A stretch of 64,000 nt of DNA from Syncephalis fuscata (lineage: Eukaryota; Zoopagomycota; Zoopagomycetes; Zoopagales; Piptocephalidaceae): positions 248,001-312,000 of the forward strand of contig JAHLTZ010000013.1 in NCBI GenBank assembly GCA_025786725.1, given 5' to 3'. The number at the start of each line of letters is the position of its first letter. Position 1 is the first letter of the stretch. The position numbers and the translations under genes were made by a program. A model generated the notes under the pieces. It ran no database searches, had not been told where the DNA came from, and saw only the letters and a list, made by a program, of their open reading frames with translations. This document shows, piece after piece, positions 1-10,762 of this stretch.

Positions 1-502
1 TTTATATTAATAATAACAAATACCAACCAACTGTTACTATTCAATAGTTGCAGAGCTTAAGGAAGAGCTTAAATCGGCCAAGGAACGAGAACAAGACTAT
101 ATTGATCAATTGGAACAGTTACAATCAAGTGAACTTTTGGAACTATATTCAAAGTTAACTGGTGCAGTTATTACACGCCAAACAACAGAAGATCCACGGG
201 ATATAGTATTTGACTTTGTGCACGAAGGTCGTAATGGAGGTAAGTTGGCATTAGTAGATAAATAACAAATAATTAATAAACTGTAATTAGTTATTCAATA
301 TCGACTAATATTCTCGCTTGAAGATGAAGATATTGAATTTATGCCGACCATGGATGCAGAAAGTGATCCAGAAATGTGGAGTCGTTTGCCAGAATTTATG
401 CGTGAACCTCTTTTATTTAACCAAGAAGAGCTATCGATGTTCTTTTGGCGAGTCAGTAACCATTTGAATCATCAGCATAAATCAAAGCGTCCCGTAGTCT
501 AA
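1..502 (+). CDS. Monopolin subunit Csm1/Pcs1-like, C-terminal part (5' end outside window)
   Basis: An exon opens at about 48 after an intron end (AATAG), is interrupted by a 51-nt intron (240-290, GTAAGT...TTAG), and ends with TAA at 500-502. The visible protein starts with a charged, coiled-coil-like stretch and passes into a globular domain. That domain carries the Csm1/Pcs1 pattern: YSKLTG, then GRNG, an acidic patch (SLEDEDIEF), then WSRLPEFM and a closing FFWRV. This family clamps microtubule attachment sites or cohesin/condensin at kinetochores and rDNA in yeasts. Only the last 130 or so residues are visible; the N-terminal coiled coil lies to the left. The assignment rests on the conserved order of LTG, GRNG and LP motifs, which is seen; the function is taken from the family. 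Confidence 0.75.
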
Positions 503-702
503 TACAAACATATCACTACTGTGTTTGTTTATCTAGTTTTTTGTGGTTATTATTGTTGTTAATATTAATGATAATGACATGGCCATTAGTTTATTAGTAA
601 TATTACATTTTTACTGAAACGACTAATGCTACATTAATTAATGATTACATGTCAATTGTATATTTATGGCTAAATAGTTGTCACTTTTTACTAATAATGT
701 GC

Positions 703-1464
703 TTAATTTTTAACAGCATTATTAATAAGCAATATTTTCGTGCCCGTGGTTGATACGCAGGCCATAAAGTGGCCATACTTAAAGTGTGCTTCAATTTTCC
801 ATGCGGGTACAACTTGACCGGTTTCTATGTGTACATAGGCTGGTGTAATGATAACCGACTTTGTAGTAAGAGGGGCATTGAGTAGATGATAGTGCTGTTG
901 TTGCTTCTTCTTTTTGTCTTGTACCATAATCTCTGTTAGATCACTGTTAGACGCAGGAACATTGATGTGCTTGGCCATTATTTGATATGCTTCTTTTGGC
1001 CTAATGTAATTGGCTACGGCGTGAGGACTCCAAGCCGAAACACCATCGATATTATGGCTAAAACTGTCGCTATAATTGATAACCTTGTTTTCAGCATCAA
1101 GATTTACGTTAATATCACCGTTGAATACTTCAACGCCGTGAATTTGTTGCTTAAGATAAAAATGGGCCATAAACGGCATTTTGGACTCATATTCATTAAC
1201 AATGATATAATCTCCCTTTGCCACATTAAGCTTTTGTTCAACAAACTTACTCATGGAATCCTTAGGAGTATCTTGTTTTAATGACGGTTGCATATTGTAT
1301 TCCTCAAGCATTTTAGACATAAAACTAAACTCGGCAACTTGCGGTACATTCACATAGATCGGCTTAGTAGACAAATAATCTTCATTTTCAGGCTGAACAC
1401 TACTACCTATTGCCAGGGCAGCAAGGGTAATTGTACCAATGATAGTAGAAAATCTAAAAAACAT
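703..1464 (-). CDS. Secreted FTP-domain protein (fungalysin propeptide-like, no peptidase domain)
   Basis: Single-exon ORF of 253 residues with ATG at 1464. Residues 1-20 look like a signal peptide (hydrophobic run ending ALAIGSS). The middle carries the fungalysin/thermolysin propeptide (FTP) signature: a HFYLKQQIHGVEVFNGDINV-type strand followed by INYSDSF. A later segment with ITPAYVHIETGQVVPAW resembles the PepSY-like half of M36 propeptides. M36 metallopeptidases continue into a catalytic domain of about 380 residues with HEXXH. Here the frame stops at 703, and only 200 bp separate it from the convergent Csm1/Pcs1 gene, so no catalytic domain is possible. FTP domains fold and inhibit their own peptidase; a free-standing copy could act as an inhibitor or chaperone in trans (inference). 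A KKKKQQQ run precedes the second half. Confidence 0.7.
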   Translation of the reverse strand: MFFRFSTIIGTITLAALAIGSSVQPENEDYLSTKPIYVNVPQVAEFSFMSKMLEEYNMQPSLKQDTPKDSMSKFVEQKLNVAKGDYIIVNEYESKMPFMAHFYLKQQIHGVEVFNGDINVNLDAENKVINYSDSFSHNIDGVSAWSPHAVANYIRPKEAYQIMAKHINVPASNSDLTEIMVQDKKKKQQQHYHLLNAPLTTKSVIITPAYVHIETGQVVPAWKIEAHFKYGHFMACVSTTGTKILLINNAVKN

Positions 1465-2138
1465 CTTAATCCGTAATCAATTGATACGAATGGCGATTAA
1501 ATGATAGTTGCAAAACTGAAGATAACAAAAGCAAGAACAACAACAACAATAAAGCTATTTAGAATCAATTGAAGTAAAAATTGAATAAATTCGTTACAGT
1601 GTATTGAATAGAGGAGAGATACAGAGGTACAATTGAACGAAAAACAATTCGTTTTAAATACATCAATCAATCTCCGAAGACATAAGTATCACCATCTGAA
1701 ACAAGTTAATATTTTTGGCAAATGACATGTTATCAACGTGTATATTGGATTTCAAATGGGCAATTGGGACACATGGCGATCACGTTGTATCTGAATAGTG
1801 CACGGCGATTGAATAAGTGATTTACCGAGATATTTCGTATTTTAGTAATAACGTCTATTGTATAGGTAAATACCTGATTATAATACATATAAATTCGATA
1901 AGATTATTAATATAACCATTTAACAATTAATAGAAACAGTAATAATAATAATAATAATAATAAATGTAATGTCTATAGATATAATTACGAATAGAATACG
2001 AATTAACAGAAATTAACACAACTTTTAATTAAGTTTTGGCCAACTCGACCAGCCCCTTGCTTTATTAAACAGTTAGGAATTCTCTTTCTTTTAAATACTA
2101 AATAAATAAGTAGCCACTTGGTAAGTTATTTGTTAGTT
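1465..2138. other. Divergent intergenic region
   Basis: 674 bp between two divergently transcribed genes, so it should hold both promoters. It contains a short (AAT)n run at about 1939-1963 and no credible ORF. Confidence 0.5.
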
Positions 2139-4613
2139 ATGACACCGTTAGCACGTGCAGTTTCTATATTTGCCGCTGGTTTGCTGGCGTCGGCCGCGAT
2201 CATTCTACTACTTCACGACCCGCCCTACCCAACACCGCGTCATCTAGGTACTACAGACCCTATGACACTATTACCAACTGCCGAGGAAAACTACACGCAA
2301 CACCACTTAGTAGCGTCACCAGTACCACACTCTAAAGTCAAAGTTGTTGGTAATCTCGTCTATTTAGCAGCTACACAACCTCAATTAGTAATCAATGACG
2401 ATGGCGACTATACGCAATATGGTGGGTTAAACGGGTGTGCGCGCGTATGCCTATATTGCTTGGTACATAAATGTCGACTGACATTTTAGTATATTGGCGT
2501 CTAGGCCAGGTTAATATTCTTTATAGATCACTTTATAATAATGGTGATGAAATGTATGGATCATCAAACGATAAAGGTACGTGTTTATTATGACGTCAAC
2601 TTATAAATTCGTATAAATGGCAAATACTAACTGTATTCGTGTGTATGTAATAATAGAACAGGCATGGACGATGGCGGTGACTGAGCAATTAGAAGGCTGT
2701 ATTAGTACATTGCCTAATGATACTGATAATTGGATTCATGTGTTATATTATACAATGAAGCCACATCTCCAGTTTCGATTACGATCTTATCAAATAGTCC
2801 ATCGACATGATTCAATTTCTCGTAAGTCAATCCATTGATTGATTAATAGTGTAATAGTTAAACAAAGGTGTAGTTGCCCAGTGTGCACAATCAACAGTGT
2901 ATCCCATAGATGAAATACATCAGATTACTATGTGTGATATTGAATTACCAGGAAATACTTGGATTGAAGATGCTATTGTTGATAATGGCCTATTTATATA
3001 TACTAGGTAATTATATACTATTACTACTACTACTATTATTATTATTATTAGACTATTTGGGTTGATTGTATATTAATAAACTATAAATAGACGACCAGAT
3101 ATTGCACGATTCCGTGTATATCAGTTACCGCATATTAATACAAATAGTAATACATTAGCTACATCTGTTATTAGTGGTCCAATTTTAAGTAAGTGTTATA
3201 AAATCATATGTATACATATATAGTTTAAATAGTAATTCTATATTAATATTTATCTTAGATGAGAAATTACCTGAAAAGACTGGCTTTCGTCGATTACCCA
3301 CATCTACGTATGTTTATTAAAAATAGCTATAATAGAAACCGCTCTAAATTGTTGTTTAGAAATGTTACACGTATTTTACTGGCCGAAGTTCGTCAACAAG
3401 ATTTGGCAGGCAATTTTGATTTTAAAGTACGGCTTATTAGTAATGCTGGACAATCGGCGGAAATATCACGGGATATCACACGGCGCTGGACTCATACGCA
3501 AGTCATTGATGTTAGTAATTTATTTTACATCTATAAAATACTGATATTAACTATTTAATGCTATTTAGTCGTTATACCACTCAATGGATGTTAATCGTAT
3601 AAGCACTGATATTGATGGTGATCCTATTGATGATGACGTAGATAAACCAAAATTTCCTTTATTATCCAGACCTATGCCTATCATTAGTAAGTTGTGATTA
3701 TTACAGTTGATAGTGATAGCTACTACAGTCCAATTAACTATATTAAATGAATAACTAGCCTCTGGTCTACATACAACCATTGTAGCATTTCCTCATTCTC
3801 AAGTGCTATTCTCGTTGGATGAGATAGATGATCAGAAGGGTCATTATAAACTAAGACCGCTTGAGGTGCCTTACGTGGAGAATGCGTCAAATGCCGTTGC
3901 AGGACTTTACGTCAATAGTAAAGGATCGTATTTGGCCATAGTAACGACAGTAAGTAGTAGTAGTGACCCTATTAATGCTACAGCGTCATTTATCTGTTAA
4001 TGCATCTATTTTATATAGGATAATACTATAATGTTATTTTCACGGGGTAATGGCGATTCATTTCTAGAATTACTGCTTCGAGATGATGCAAGGGATATCG
4101 ATGATATCAGAAATGATGAGAATACTCGTGGAGAAGCACCCCATTTAAATCTGTTACGTAATGCGCGCGACGATCTTGCTCGACGCTGGAGACTAAAAGC
4201 CATTATTCCTGCCAGTGATAATATAACCGTAAGTGTTATTTGAAATACATGATAGCTGTCAATTTATATATTTAATTCAATCAAAACTAGTCGGTAGTGG
4301 ATGCAGTTTTTATTAATGTATCCAACCAAGAGAATGCCACCGTATTAGGTAAGTGTTATTATCTATCAAAGCTATTTTAATTAATAAACGTGTAGTATTA
4401 TTGCACGCTGATAATCGACTAAGCCAATGGCATCTTACAAGTACTTATTCCACGTGGTCATGGCCATTAGCACTGTATACCGAGCACTGGGTTTTATGCT
4501 TAAGTAAGTTGAAACAATTTGGTGTTTTCTAAACTGTTGATTAACTTTAAATACCAATAGTAATGACAGCTATTGTAATGATGTTTAGCGTTCATGAATT
4601 GAGGTTGCGTTAA
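2139..4613 (+). CDS. Multi-exon membrane protein, propeller-like, unknown function
   Basis: ATG at 2139, TAA at 4611-4613. I could splice twelve exons in frame, with short introns beginning for example near 2430, 2577, 2822, 3006, 3189, 3308, 3511, 3690, 3951, 4230, 4350 and 4503; all have GT-AG ends. The N-terminus is a single membrane anchor (residues about 5-26, rich in Ala/Leu/Ile). The C-terminus ends in a second hydrophobic stretch (IMTAIVMMFSV). Between them are repeated beta-rich segments such as GNLVYLAA, VDNGLFIYT, YVNSKGSYLAIVTT followed by DNTIMLFSRG, and VLLHADNRLSQWHLTS, which read like blades of a WD40-type propeller. I do not recognise the family. A membrane-tethered propeller is inference. 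One intron near 3308-3359 is needed to avoid a stop and is less certain. Confidence 0.6.
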
Positions 4614-5402
4614 TCGAGTAGAATTTAATATAGATCTGGTAAGGATAAAGATGATAGGATGATGGGACTAGTAGCTAATTTATGTAAAGTTTATATGCTT
4701 TGTTACAAAAGTCTTATTGTACAAATAGCTTTGGGTAATTATACTAATAAAACTACGGCTACCATCACATAGTTGCTATTATTAAGCATCACTTTTACAA
4801 TGGCTTTCTGATTATTTAAAACCTAATGATTTTAAAACAAGCAACTAGCCAACCAAATATTGCATCATCTTCACATGGTGCGTTCAAAGCAGTCAATGAT
4901 TGAATTAAAAACATTATAATCTTTGTTTTTATTTTTGTACTATTTAAACGTGTAAAGGACAAACTTAGTAAACACAATAGTTTTTTTTTGAGTTACTGTG
5001 CTTGAGCAAAGATAAACATTGTTAATTGCAGTATTATCTTTAGGTTATTACGTTTTGGAGTAATTTGAAAATTGATGGGTGTGCATTTGATTGGTATTAG
5101 TTTGTAAAAATGATGGGTTGCTCCAGCTCCACGTTTAACATATCAATTGTGCTTTTTTTTAACTATTATGGATAAGCAAGTGATTACCGATAAAGTAGCT
5201 ATAATATAAATAGTAACTGAAATCAGCACAGCATTTTCTAGCATTATCGCATCTAAAATTTTCTTTATTCTTACTTTAAAAGTAGCTTGTTGTCTGTCAT
5301 ATTTATTGCCATCAATATAAAGACACTTAGTAGCCTATTCATTGTTAAGCAAACACACTTGATTTGCAATTTAAACGGGAGAACACGTTATAGATAATTA
5401 TA
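4614..5402. other. Intergenic region
   Basis: 789 bp, AT-rich, with no supportable ORF. It should contain the promoter of the small secreted gene that follows. Confidence 0.4.
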
Positions 5403-5876
5403 ATGTTTTACAAAAATATTACTCAATTGATTGTTATTACTACAATCGGGCAACTATACTGGATTACCAATGTTTTTGCCCTTCCCGCCTTTAACCAAAG
5501 CCTTGGACGATTTAATAGTGTAGTGCCTACCGTAGCTATTAGCAAAGATACAGTAATTACGCATAGCGTATCTGAGCCCAACACTAGTTTATGCCAGGTT
5601 ATAGACGGCATAGCCCGGTGTATTCAACAAAAGGTTGCCAACAGTGCGCCAAGATTTGCTAGTGGCGCTGTCTTTCCTCTTGCTACTGTCGCTGCTACAG
5701 CAATGTTTGCCGATCCAACGGGTCTAAGTGCAGTAGCAATTGGTTCTGGTATTGCTGCCTTGACAAGCAGTAAAATAGAAAAAGAAATTAAACAGCAGAT
5801 TGATAATCACCAAAAGAAACATCCTATACTGCCAGCACTGCCTCCACGCACTCTAATCCCCATACTGTCCAATTAA
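5403..5876 (+). CDS. Small secreted or membrane-associated hypothetical protein
   Basis: Uninterrupted 157-residue ORF with ATG at 5403 preceded by TATAATA. Residues 1-27 are a probable signal peptide ending in NVFALPA, with cleavage likely after VFA. The mature part has two cysteines close together (SLCQVIDGIARCIQQ), then a strongly hydrophobic Ala/Gly-rich segment of about 35 residues that could be membrane-active. After that come a charged helix (KIEKEIKQQIDNHQKKH) and a proline-rich tail. I do not recognise it. The layout of signal peptide, hydrophobic core and charged helix is compatible with a secreted effector-like or wall-associated protein, but no family motif supports a function. 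Confidence 0.5.
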   Translation: MFYKNITQLIVITTIGQLYWITNVFALPAFNQSLGRFNSVVPTVAISKDTVITHSVSEPNTSLCQVIDGIARCIQQKVANSAPRFASGAVFPLATVAATAMFADPTGLSAVAIGSGIAALTSSKIEKEIKQQIDNHQKKHPILPALPPRTLIPILSN

Positions 5877-5985
5877 TTAAATAAAGAATGCTTAAATGTT
5901 TATATAATAGTTGTGACATTTTAATGAAACTGTAGCTATAATGCTGATTTACTAATTACTAATATTTATAAAATATTTCCACCGT

Positions 5986-7557
5986 CTATCGCTGAGCACA
6001 TCCAGAACAATTGTGTAGTGCTTCGTGAATAAACAGATCGCATTCTAGACAAAACAGCTGATGGCACTCTGGACATTTAAACCGATCGCTAGCCCGTTGT
6101 GATTGCGTGTTTGGTGGTGCCGTTTCAAATAGTGAACGACATCCAAAACACCGTTCGTCATATTGACCTGATAGCACTCTATTATCACAATTATCATAGC
6201 TGTTAAATAACATTTAATAACAACAACTTACTCTTCCCATTTGACCTCCAAGAAATTCTTGACCGGAAATAAGTGATGATAGGAACGGGCAAGATGTGGA
6301 CTAGCTACCAGGGAGAGTCCACAAACATCACAGTCTGATGGCAGTTCACATACTTTGGAACTGCATTGTGGACATACATATCCACCTAGTACGGGCTTTC
6401 TATGACTAAACACACATCGGTCTATATTAATGATCTATCTACAATACCATTGATATCAATAGAAACTTACCACATACATAGAGATGGTGTTCGTTCCATA
6501 ATACGACGTGGAAATCCCATAGCTACTAGACTAGCAGTTCTGGTTGTCGATATAACTGCGGGCGGTGTTACTAACTCAAATAATAAATCTTTATAATGTG
6601 GCTCATTTAACACAACATTAAATGTGCCTATCATTTATAGCCAATTAGTTGGCTAGCCTCTAGATATTTAACAGGCAAATTCATATATTATTGCTTACCG
6701 TTTGTTTCACTGGCCATTGTGCGGCATAGTTGTATTTCTGCTGCTAATCCGATTACTGAACATCGGACCTTTTCCCGTTTATAACGCTCAATAGTATCAA
6801 ATATATTACCCGGGTCACAAGTTGTCAACGATCCAAATAGCACAAGCACTTCACGGGAACCATGAGGAGGTACGTGACTAGCAGTAGTATATTTGTATTC
6901 ACATTGATATGTTTGCTCATTATCGCTCGCTTACCTGAGCGAACTTCTAGCGGTTTCTAATGCATTTTGCAATGATGGCTCGCCTGTCGCTTCTTTCATT
7001 CGTTTTTCCTTGAGTACTCGGATATGTTCCATTGGATTACCTACAATTCCACGAGTTACTCTGCCTATAATTACGTATAATCCAATATTGCTTACCGCTT
7101 AGTTCGGTCAGTTTCTCGGCAATACCGTCTCTTGTAATAATAATCCCCAATTGACTAATTGGATTCTGATCAAAATATTCTCCAATAAACGTTTCGGCCA
7201 GACTAAGCGTCAGCTCTAATCGAGATGGTCGTAGATCTTTTTCCATCATCGATGCCGACAAGTCAATCACAATAAATAAATGTCTAATAATACCGCGTTG
7301 AATGGTATCTGTATCGCGCAACAATCTTTCACATATTTAAATGTTAAATAAAAGCTTGAAATGCGCTTAATTTCTTACCTTCGACGAATCTGTTGCTGCT
7401 TGATGGTCGCCACCACGCTTTGTAAACTACCCTCCTCATCCTCCTGTAAGACATCCCAACTACGCTTGAATTCCTCCCAAGCTAGACTCTGCTCCTTTCC
7501 CTTTTCTTCGTCTTCTCCTTCAACGTCCACGTTGACTTCATCTTCAGGCGGCGCCAT
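5986..7557 (-). CDS. SSL1: TFIIH core subunit Ssl1/p44
   Basis: ATG at 7557 (MAPPEDEV...), stop at 5986-5988, with several short introns. An acidic N-terminal segment leads into a von Willebrand A domain: [20 protein letters not shown] (MIDAS-like DxSxS), then [20 protein letters not shown] and [10 protein letters not shown]. The strands [16 protein letters not shown] and [19 protein letters not shown] follow. The C-terminus carries zinc-binding cysteine pairs: [20 protein letters not shown], then [23 protein letters not shown] and HNCSGC, the C4-plus-RING-like end of p44. Ssl1 sits in the TFIIH core, contacts and stimulates the Rad3/XPD helicase, and works in promoter opening and nucleotide excision repair. 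The order of domains matches the family, so the identification is firm. It converges with the small secreted gene at 5403-5876. Confidence 0.93.
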
Positions 7558-9582
7558 AGTGTAATAGAAAGAATGGCAAAGTTGATTGAGGAATTCCTAA
7601 ACCAATTAAGTATTGTTACGTTTGGAATTTGATGGTTGCCATTAAAATTCAATCCAATCAATTGATGTTAGATCGTTACATTCCCCTATTTAAACAAACT
7701 TCTTGGGCGTTTAATATCTTTTTTCCTACATAGTTCACTCACTCTTAAATAGCGCTTTTAATTTATACTGAAAATAGTCAATTTAAGCTATATTTTATTT
7801 TATATATCTTATTTTTAAAACAAACTAAATTTAATTGATTTTTTCGTTCAACTTTAGCTACTATTGGCCGTGTTTTAATATAAGCTTTTTATTTTTGTAT
7901 AATTATCTCTGTATATTCAATTCAATAAATTGGGTAATATATATATATACTATTATTCATTTACCATTAATATTAATAATGTAAATACGAGTTAGATGCA
8001 TATAATACTATTCCATTTAATACAAAGCATAAATTGATATTCTTATTTAAATCTTTATGTTAGAGCAACTGCAAGAACAGCGACTGAATGAAGAAAATAG
8101 TTTAAAGCAAAAATGATGGATTATCATGCGATAGTTCCAGTCAGCATAGCAACAACAACAACATAGCATTGGCTGTCTGTGTTATCGTCAGGCAGTTGAT
8201 TATAAGAATGCATATGCCTATTTGCATAACATCTTTTGTGTTTTGCAGAAAACATACCAACTCAATTGAATATCGTGCTACTTATCTATATTCTTGTAAA
8301 ACAACACATATTTATTAATACGGTAATTTGAATGATAAGTAATAAAACTGGTCTATTTAGAGCATCAGTATGTTATAGAATATGCCATTATTAAATAATA
8401 AATGTAATAAAAGATAAATAAATATTATTAATGTATAGCTTAGTAAAATAGTAAATATATTAACAAAAAACATTTAGCCTTTTTTTTGTACGTTAACATG
8501 CGGTAATATTCAAAGGAAAGTGATATAAATATAGCATAATGATCGAACAATGCTACATCAAACAATGCTTAAACTTAGTTGTCTACTTCTATTGTCTATC
8601 TATTTATATACAATTATCAACAGTTTGGCATTTATTTGAAGTGTTTTATGCAAAAAACATGCTAAATGACACAGCAGTAACATCCAAGTATAATTATTGC
8701 TTTGATTTTTATTTATCTTAGCTGGATAGCTGCAACTATATATGCCTTGCATCATCATTTCTTCTAAAATACTTGTTTATTCAGTCTACTTACAACATAC
8801 TGACTAATAATGTAGCCAGCTTCTATGTGTTGCAATTTACCCAAATAGAAACAAAAAACAACAAAAGTACAGTCTAAGTTTAAAAATGACTGCTAAATTT
8901 ATTCCATTGTGTTAACGAGTTTTTGGTCTGGCCCGCCTTATTGAAATACCTATTCATATGAAACAAATAGTGATTATGAGTATGCCTTTTCTTTTCCAAA
9001 TGCGCGTTGCTGCAGGTGTTTATCCAATCGATGCTAATAATAACTTCTAGATTGGCTTGTACATTCGCTATTAGACTTGTCACTTGTTTAACTAGTAAAA
9101 ACACTAATTAACATCATCTAGACTTTTTAGATAGGATTACAATAAAACTTCGGCGCTAATACTTGTATATGCGGTTTATTGGTCCACAATAGTTGTTGTA
9201 CACTAATAATCCTGTTTAACGAGTATTTGTAAAATGATGTTGTTGATTGGTGCTAAGTCTAAGTAAAATCTGCCATCTCAATCATCTACCATATGTTTTT
9301 ATTATCAAGGCCTTTGTTTGATGTTTGCATAAAGTCACAGTATTTGTGCAACTTAAATCCAGTTATTTGCAGCGACCAAATCGCTCAGGCTCATTATTAG
9401 AACTATGGTCATATACCAAGCCAAGTTTGCTCTCCTTAATATTTAAAAGCAATTGCTTTATAATGTTTGCCTAGTCGATTTATTTCGCTATAGTCTTATC
9501 AACTACCCGCTGTCTTTACTACTTTACTACTTTACTTTTTACCTTTTTCGTTAACTAAACGTGCTTTTATTGACTATTAAAT
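7558..9582. other. Long intergenic region containing a partial repeat
   Basis: Two kilobases between the 5' ends of SSL1 and the SDR gene. The only structured element is the repeat at 7896-8309. Short ORFs at 8539-8721 and 8880-9104 show no recognisable motif and are probably chance. The last 150 bp before 9583 contain pyrimidine-rich tracts (repeated CTACTTTA) typical of a fungal promoter. Confidence 0.45.
7896..8309 (+). repeat. Partial copy of the inverted-repeat arm end
   Basis: About 414 bp nearly identical to 19495-19908, with a few differences such as one fewer AT unit and single substitutions. It stops matching after ACAACACAT. Its inner 213 bp or so also match the outer end of the right arm (29952-30165, inverted). 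Inside it a short frame reads MLEQLQEQRLNEENSLKQK then stop, a heptad-like leucine pattern that could be the last exon of a coiled-coil gene. The source gene cannot be named. Confidence 0.85.
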
Positions 9583-10575
9583 ATGGGGTTTTTTACCAAA
9601 CACTTTACTAATGATATGATCCCCGATCAAAGCGGCAAAATAGCCGTAGTCACAGGAAGCAATACTGGTCTCGGCTATCATGTTGCCTTGCAGCTAGCAC
9701 GTACTGGATGCCGCGTCTATCTTGCTTGCCGCAGCGAGGAACGGGCGACCGATGCCATGGCACGGATTCGACAAGATTTGGCTCAGCTTACGGACAACGA
9801 TGACTACAAGCCTGACATTCATTTTCTGCATCTTGATTTGAATAGCCTAAAGAACGTTGACGAAGCGGCCGACAAACTACTGACACTAGAATCAAAAATC
9901 GATATTCTTATTAATAATGCGGCAATTATGACCACACCCTACGGATTATCCGTCGACGGCATTGAGGGACAATTTGCTGTAAACCATGTCGGCCCGTATC
10001 ATTTTACACAACGACTAATTCCGGCAGTTTGTGCAGCAGGCTCACCTGAGCGTCCTGCAAGAATTATCTTTACCTCAAGTATCGGACATAATCTCGTGCC
10101 AAAATGCGGCGTTGAATTAACACTCGATGGCATCAACAATCCAGCCACCTATAAACCAATTAGCGCTTATGGTCGGACAAAACTAGCCAACATTCTTACG
10201 GCAAAATACTATGCAGATCAGTTTAAAAAGGAAAGCGATGCCAAAAACGAGCCATTGTCGATTCTTGTCAATGCTGTGCATCCAGGTTCCGTTCGGAGTG
10301 AACTTACCCGCCATACACGCACAACATTCGGCCCCTTCATTGATGTGTTATTTAAAATCTATTACTTCTTTGCTGGTATATCACCTGCAGACGGTGCACT
10401 CTCAACATTGTATGCCGCAACGTCAGAAGAAATTCAATCGAAACAATACAACGGCGAATACTTTGTCCCGTATGGCAAACTCAAAATACCAAGTGAACTT
10501 GCCCGTAGTGAAAAGCTACGAGATGATGTATGGAACTTTACTCAAGAACTAATTGCTGAGAAGCTACCTAAGTAA
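9583..10575 (+). CDS. Short-chain dehydrogenase/reductase, retinol-dehydrogenase-like
   Basis: Intronless ORF of 330 residues with ATG at 9583. The Rossmann cofactor motif TGSNTGLG lies at residues 24-31 and the second motif NNAA at 111-114. Catalytic residues are a Ser in TSS (about 164-166) and Tyr196/Lys200 in the YGRTK motif. Arg49 in ACRS, at the end of the second strand, favours NADP(H). Length and motif spacing match the retinol dehydrogenase/WWOX-like SDR group that reduces or oxidises lipophilic alcohols and aldehydes, often at membranes; a hydrophobic stretch (about 265-280, VLFKIYYFFAGI) supports membrane association. The substrate cannot be inferred from sequence. It faces FBP1, which lies convergently downstream. 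Confidence 0.9.
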   Translation: MGFFTKHFTNDMIPDQSGKIAVVTGSNTGLGYHVALQLARTGCRVYLACRSEERATDAMARIRQDLAQLTDNDDYKPDIHFLHLDLNSLKNVDEAADKLLTLESKIDILINNAAIMTTPYGLSVDGIEGQFAVNHVGPYHFTQRLIPAVCAAGSPERPARIIFTSSIGHNLVPKCGVELTLDGINNPATYKPISAYGRTKLANILTAKYYADQFKKESDAKNEPLSILVNAVHPGSVRSELTRHTRTTFGPFIDVLFKIYYFFAGISPADGALSTLYAATSEEIQSKQYNGEYFVPYGKLKIPSELARSEKLRDDVWNFTQELIAEKLPK

Positions 10576-10762
10576 TTGTGCAACATAACACTTTTGTCAA
10601 CTTACCAAATACGCTTTCCATTTCTAATAATCAACTGAATAAATCAATTCATTATTATTTAATTATTTTATAACATATTACTAAAAATGGATACATGATG
10701 TTTACAAATTATACCGTTATCTTTATAGCTGCAACTCATAGCAAATATACTAGTGTTTATTC

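Noticed and set aside
8539-9104. Two ORFs of 60 and 74 codons between SSL1 and the SDR gene
   Set aside because: No motif or signal peptide; codon content is like the surrounding AT-rich DNA.
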